A DNA stretch of 64,000 nucleotides, from positions 245,594-309,593 of the forward strand of contig SCFE01000108.1 in the NCBI GenBank assembly GCA_004352715.1. The letters are read 5' to 3'. The stretch comes from Hofstenia miamia (taxonomy: Eukaryota; Xenacoelomorpha; Acoela). Numbering within the stretch: position 1 is the stretch's first letter; the number at the start of each line of letters is the position of its first letter. This document shows positions 58,652-64,000 of this stretch, one piece after another. The position numbers were made by a program, and so were the translations under genes. The notes below the pieces were generated by a model. That model did not search any database. It had not been told where the DNA came from and saw nothing but the letters and a program-made list of their open reading frames with translations.

Positions 58652-59619
58652 CAATACTGGCCAAATTATTATGATAATTGGAATTTTATCTAAAATATGG
58701 ATTTAATAGATATTTTACAAAAAACTATATTAAAACAGTACATTAATATGATGTTGGTAGACCTCTGCTCTTTACAACAGCTGAGATTTGACGTGGCATA
58801 CTGTCAATGAGTCTCTGATAGCGTTCCTTCATTCCATCACTCTGATGCCAAACATCCATAAGTTACTCAATCAGCATCCTATTTGTGGTGGGATTCCGTT
58901 TTGACACTTCATCCTTCAATGGAGTTCATGTAAGGACTATTGCCACACCACTCTAGAATCTAAATTAACACAAATATTTGAAACAAGACCATTTAATTGC
59001 TATAACTTTCTCCATTGATCTACTGTCCAGTCTTTATGGAGCAAGGCCCACTTATAGCGCTTCAGTCGTTGCTTCTTTGTGAGCTTATAAGGCGATGTGA
59101 TCTGTAATCAGCCACTACCAGACGGACGTTGGCGTACTAATAGCAACCTCAGCCAGACTCAGTTCCTCTCTTAGCTCAGTTGATGTGCGCTGCCTATCAG
59201 ATTTCATTTTTATCAAGAGATATCTGTCATCAGCCTCAGTGGTTTTCCGTGGTATTCCACAGTTACCCTTGCGTCTAGGAGAAATGGATGTTTGCATTTT
59301 GACCTTTTTAGTAATGCCAGATACTGCATTTTGTGAAACACCACAAATTGATGCAATCCTAGTTTGTGTCATACCTGAATATGAGAGAAGAACTTCAATT
59401 TTTGCTCATTTTCTAGGTGTTAAGTCTGGTCGCTTTCCCATTGTATACTAGAGTGAAAACACATACAGAACTACGAAATCAACTATTTTGGCAGGAAATG
59501 AGAAAACTATCAATTTTGATTTAGAATGTAAACAAAATTGTTGCATAGAAGGTGTTGTAAACAAGAAAAACATTAGTGATAACAAAAATGAAATTATCAT
59601 AATAATATGGCCAGTATTG
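58652..59619 (-). mobile_element. Tc1-like transposon with intact ends and a degraded transposase
   Basis: The ends CAATACTGGCCAAATTATTA (58652) and the inverse of TAATATGGCCAGTATTG (ending 59619) form inverted repeats of about 29 bp with one mismatch, with TA on each side (58650-58651 and 59620-59621). On the minus strand MGKRPDLTPRK starts at 59441. SGMTQTRIASICGVSQNAVS (helix-turn-helix) and RRKGNCGIPRKTTEADDRYL (linker) follow. Farther on, RLKRYKWALLHKDWTVDQW (near 59070-59015) and RYQRLIDSMPRQISAVVKSR with GLPTSY (near 58830-58755) remain from the middle and the C-terminus. Most of the catalytic core is deleted. Confidence 0.85.
59115..59372 (-). pseudogene. Tc1 transposase N-terminal DNA-binding fragment
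   Basis: An 85-codon frame with the first helix-turn-helix and the GxPRKTT linker of Tc1. A stop (TGA at about 59410) interrupts it upstream and TAG-type breaks downstream. See the enclosing element. Confidence 0.85.
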
Positions 59620-59621
59620 TA

Positions 59622-59761
59622 TGTGGGGCGGTGGAATATTTATGTGTCTACATATTATATAATTTTGTAATATTATAGATTTTGTAATAAATTACTAAAT
59701 TTAAAAGCAGTGGCTATCAGACTTGTCAACAAGCCGTAATTTCTAAGCTCGGCTCGGCTCN

Positions 59762-59795
<34 letters not shown>

Positions 59796-60762
59796 AATTC
59801 AGTACTATAAGCGTTTTCAAATGATATGTAGCACGATGCAGAAGTATTTAAAAAATATTAAAATGTCTAACAGTGTTATTGTTATTCGATCAGTCAAAAG
59901 AAGCAATCCTAACCCTTTGAGGTTTGGTGGTACATATATGTCCCACCTAAAGAAATCTATTGTTATAGATTGATATAGTTCACAGTTTATTTGTATTCTG
60001 CATGACCAATCTTATGATAATGGCAAGTTAATATATTTATAAAGTTTCAGCCAAATTGCTAATTTATTTTCAAACGTTATGTATTTTTACATGATAGATC
60101 GCTCTGATCACTGATTTGGAAATAAATATAAATAAGTGAATCATGTGGTTAAAAAGGACGTTTGTCAATCCATATGTGTGAAGAATATTGTATTGATCCT
60201 AGTTTCTTGCCATTCATTTTTGGCAATCATTAATGGTCTAACCTAAGGACTGCAGGTAGATATGTACTATCCTAGTGTAGAGTCATAGATGCATTTCAAA
60301 CTTTAATTTTGGCCATAGGATCCTTCTTTCCATCTGCTTAATGCAAGTCATAAGTTTTTTTACTCCTTAGACACCTTCAATTCCCTTATGGGCCTCAAAT
60401 TGTTAAATTTCTTTTCAACGACTAGATTTTTTATTCTTTTTGAATTTTCTTTTATTTTGATTATTTCTTGCGCAACTCTAATAATTTGAATCGACTCGTT
60501 TGCCACGCTGACATCTACTATACTATAACATTGAATATGTTTTTGACGACGTATGTAGAATTTTGAGGATGCTTTCCCAGTTACAAAACATTTTTGATAG
60601 TACTGGTTTACAGTAACCTAAGGGCGCAGTCACTCACAAACGTAGGTTTGTTGGTTGATTCACTACATTTTCAAAATTTTTCGAAATACGTGACAGCATG
60701 TTTGTGGATTGTTTTTACAATGTTGATTATGTAAGGCACTAGAATATTCTTTGTATTTTTAG
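59622..60762. other. AT-rich spacer with single N and TA tract
   Basis: A single N at 59761 precedes a TA run (59762-59792) and follows a GGCTCGGCTC repeat, so it is probably another contig join. The rest has no recognised feature. Confidence 0.5.
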
Positions 60763-60979
60763 GTCCTACCTAGAATATATTTTCCAAGAAAGTAATAAAG
60801 TTTGTTCTTTGGGAGAGGTATCTGTTCCAATTTACCATGTTGATCATTCAAAGAGCAAGAAAAAAATTAAACATTTTCAAGGCACATTCAATAAAGCAAG
60901 AGCTACTGAATACATTTCGTGGGGCACAGAATTTGCTTTGAAGGAATGGTTGAAATCTCAGTCGTTTAATAAATTATAG
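60763..60979 (+). CDS. Candidate terminal coding exon of an unknown protein
   Basis: After a strong acceptor (TTCTTTGTATTTTTAG, ending 60762) one base completes a codon and 71 codons follow to TAG at 60977-60979. It reads SYLEYIFQESNKVCSLGEVS, then VPIYHVDHSKSKKKIKHFQG, TFNKARATEYISWGTEFALK and EWLKSQSFNKL. Composition is that of a soluble globular protein, and codon use is clean with no internal stops. No initiator Met is present, consistent with a last exon. Upstream exons on the plus strand were not found. The family is not recognised. Confidence 0.55.
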
Positions 60980-61981
60980 CGTATTTAATAATTTTAATTT
61001 GTTTAGAATGGTATTGTTAAAATGTAAATAAGTATTTTGCAAGATATTTTTTTAATTTCATTTAAAGTAAATATTTAAGCTGCATAAAACCTTATTATAG
61101 AGCATAAATGTTTACTTGATTTTATAATATATCATTTCACTAAATCTTAATAATAATACATAGTTGCTAGCATATCGTTGACAAAAAACACTGATTTCAA
61201 AATGCAAAACAATTTTTATAAAATTAAAATGTATCTTGTATTTGTTATATTTGTAGCACAATTTACAAATCATAAACGAACATTAAAAAGTTTCAGTTTC
61301 TTTATTTCTTCAAATTTTGTCTGCACGATTTTTAAAGCATCTTTGACATGCATCAACAATGTCTCTTTCTATTGCGACTTTTGTTGATGAATTGTAACGC
61401 ACAGACTCTAAAATCAATGCAATAAATTCAACTATAAAAATAGAAAGTAGAACACCCTTATACTGTTTATAATAAAAAACAACAAATGGCATTAAATTCC
61501 TAACTTAATTTAAATGGAATACACACTTACAATGTTTTGTATAACTTTTATTGTAAGTAGAAAGTTTACTATAAAAATTTTTCGTATGCACAACTTTGTT
61601 CAGAAATTTCATTTGTAACCAAACGACTTTTGGAAATGAATATCTACCAGCACTAAAACCGTTACTTAAATAAAATAGATTTAATTTGAATAGCAAATAG
61701 AGCCATTCTAATTAGTTATGCTAATAATTATATGCGGTCTACATTTTCAATCTAAGAATTGAGAAATGGCTCTTGTTTAGATGTAGCTTACATTAAAACA
61801 GGACATAATTGTAAAAATCCATTCCAAAAGGTGGACGGAAGAAATGGATTTTTAAAAAAGCAAGTTTTGAGAAAATCATAGAATGACTAAAACTATTGAT
61901 GACTTCCTTTTGAATAATATGTAATCTCCACATTCTTCCATGCTAACAAAGTAAATAAGTAATTTAAATCATTGTATCAAA
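60980..61981. other. AT-rich, possible minus-strand membrane exon
   Basis: At 61462-61310 (minus) a frame after acceptor ATAAACAG reads YKGVLLSIFIVEFIALILES and ends RDIVDACQRCFKNRADKI: one hydrophobic helix with a charged, cysteine-containing follow-on, somewhat like tetraspanin TM3 and the start of its loop. No good donor is seen. Confidence 0.2.
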
Positions 61982-61984
61982 TAG

Positions 61985-62460
61985 AAGTGTGCACAGTCGT
62001 CAGCCGACTACTATTGGCGGCGCAGGCCTAATAAGGTCGGCTGAGCGATGTCTATAAAATTGGATTAGACTATAATATTCCATATAGAATCCCTATAAGG
62101 ACTATGGCACAGTAAAAACCGTATAGGATACAAGCAGTATTGTGAAACTATATATTCAAAAAGGTTCATCATGCGCTTACAGCCAATCTAATTTATAAGA
62201 CATAACGTTAACTAAAATTTAATAAGAACAATAAAAAATCCAATTACACTTAGCGCAATAAAAAACATAATAAAACGTAATAATAAGGTCAACATTGGGG
62301 AGATCATCTAATCAATGTTAAACATCAGTACATCAAAAACATTAAATGCGATTTCCTTTCTATGACAAATCTCGTTTGTCTTGATATAGTTTTAGATCTC
62401 AATCAGCTCAGCCGTCTAAATTTTCCTGTGGTAGCTCAGCCGGCTGGCACCCAGCTCTAT
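61985..62460. repeat. Possible MITE with GC-rich subterminal inverted repeats
   Basis: GTCGGCTGAGCGAT (62035) and its near inverse ATCAGCTCAGCCGTC (62402), plus TCAGCCGACT near 62001 and CAGCCGGCTG near 62437, give GC-rich inverted blocks at both ends of an AT-rich core. No clear target duplication. Confidence 0.35.
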
Positions 62461-64000
62461 ATCAAAGTGTGTTTTATGAACAGATTTAAAAACTGTAAAC
62501 ATGAATAAATTAATACTGAATGTAAAAGAAAGCAGCAATTATCAAAAGATTGTAAGATCATACGATAGTCAGAAAATCTCTTAAAAATTTATTGTACTAT
62601 TTGCGATCATTGTAAATATTGTAGTTGAATATTATATATAAACTTATTACTAAAGAATTAAATATTTTTAACATCATTAAAGCAAAAGAAAAGCATTACA
62701 TCAACACATTGAATACTCTAAAAACATCCACTAAAACAATTCATTAGCAAAAGAACTGAATGCGCTACATCAAAACAATCCACCAAAATTATTCTCATCA
62801 AAGACCATCTTCCCAGATCGATATTTTTCATGTTATTAATTATTTTTATTTTTTAGTTTTGTAGTTTGTAGTGTAGTTTACTGTATTGTAAGCTTAATTA
62901 AAGTTTATTATTATTATTATTATTATTTTACATCAACAAAATACAATAGGAGACACAAACTGCTAAACACATTTACTGATTTTTTACACTGACCTCACCA
63001 CACATGTAAATTTATTATTATTATATATTTCATATTTAGTTTGTAGATTAATTGTAACTTTTTAGCAATTATATTTAGCAGTAGTAATATAAAGGCATCG
63101 GACGTTCCACAAACTGACATTTTGACCTCTGCGATATTGGAGGAGTGGTTTTAGTGACTCAGAGTTTGTTTGACGTCTCTGCTAATGGATTTTCGCTGCC
63201 TTCACATATTTTTTAAGTATGTCTACTAATGGATTTCAATTAGTGATGCTTTTAATTGATTTTCATTTACATGTTAGGGCCATTTTTGGCATGACAAATT
63301 TCACTTTGTTAATATCACATTTGTTTGCATTACATCTCGTTAATATATACCTTATTATAACAACCCCTTTCGGGATACGTACACATAATATTACAAACTA
63401 ATTTTCCATAATTTCGAGAAGCTTACATGTATAATTTGGGAAAACTTTCAAAATCGCATTTGTCAAAATTCATTGTATCACGTTTATCATATCACGACTT
63501 TTTTCAACCAATAATTAATTTTCATAATAAAACGCACATGGAATTTTATAGGTAATAGTAAAAATGAATAACTAGTATACATGCTAAAAAACAAAACTAT
63601 TTTAAAACTATTTCGCTAATACATGTGGAAAATATTAAACATAGTTAAACAAATTTTCTTAAAGAGTAATACACGCTAACCAAGTTTTGGAAAAATTAAA
63701 ATATAAAATATTACAAACACAACAAATATACTTAGACGTTAAAGTCAAACATGGTCGCAATCTCGTTACCTAAATCATGCATGCAAAAGTTATTTATTAA
63801 TAATATACGTACATTTCAAATATACAATATAATTATACACTGTAGGAGACATTACACCTTGCAACAACTTTTATACGATTGTTTTCTTTTTCCATGTTTT
63901 ATAGTTTATACACATTTTGGTGACTCTACATGGGCTGTATGTATTTACATGGGTTATCCAACTTTCATTGCTTTACCAACTTTTTTCCATGTTTTTCACT
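62461..64000. other. AT-rich sequence with an (ATT)n tract, nothing recognised
   Basis: (TTA)n lies at 62907-62928. No gene, exon or element end could be supported to the end of the window. Confidence 0.4.

Noticed and set aside
61310-61492. Possible TM1 exon of the K2P channel or a tetraspanin exon
   Set aside because: There is one hydrophobic helix, but no K2P TM1 signature and no usable donor, so it was left as a weak note only.

Overview
This is an AT-rich eukaryotic window from an invertebrate animal. The evidence is spliced genes with GT-AG introns of 2 to 11 kb, a riboflavin transporter, a cathepsin B and a THIK-type two-pore potassium channel. Decayed transposons of animal type fill most of the rest (Tc1/mariner, piggyBac, hAT, non-LTR and Penelope-like retroelements). 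The transposase spectrum and Tc1-style termini suggest an arthropod, possibly a crustacean, but the sequence alone does not fix the species.

Three host genes can be read well. (1) An SLC52-type riboflavin transporter on the minus strand has two coding exons (21371-21219 and 15645-14506). They join in phase to about 430 residues, a full-length protein; its 5.6 kb intron holds a hAT-like MITE and a possible plus-strand exon. (2) A secreted cathepsin B-like cysteine protease (27307-28269, plus strand) lies in one uninterrupted 320-codon frame with a TATA box just upstream. (3) A KCNK12/13 (THIK)-like potassium channel on the minus strand can be rebuilt from four exons (53812-53647, 42286-42116, 40101-39646, 35024-34777) with matching splice phases. 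It spans at least 19 kb; the first exon, with TM1, was not found. Three further candidate exons have coding character but no family name (1049-1315 minus, 18264-18403 plus, 60763-60979 plus).

The mobile layer: a decayed piggyBac (9423-11387) and a short piggyBac derivative flanked by TTAA (46657-47233); Tc1-like remnants near 24760-25556, 52060-52660 and 58652-59619, the last with paired inverted ends and TA at both sides; another DDE transposase remnant at 29213-29925; non-LTR reverse transcriptase fragments at 30310-31752 and 38883-39260; a Penelope-like fragment at 35511-37222 with a hammerhead-ribozyme-like motif; hAT-type pieces at 49909-51099, 18963-19355 and 40430-40953. The most interesting element is at 55268-58153: about 2.9 kb with perfect 15-bp terminal inverted repeats, a second perfect 17-bp inverted pair about 110-120 bp inside, and a long transposase-like frame that matches none of the well-described superfamilies cleanly and carries only three visible lesions.

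The assembly has faults. There are two N gaps (24167-24311, 39305-39565) and three single Ns (18404, 44005, 59761). At 44005 the N separates two copies of the same roughly 259-bp sequence, which looks like an unmerged contig overlap. At 50006-50023 there is an 18-base match to the Tn5/Nextera mosaic end, which looks like leftover library adapter.
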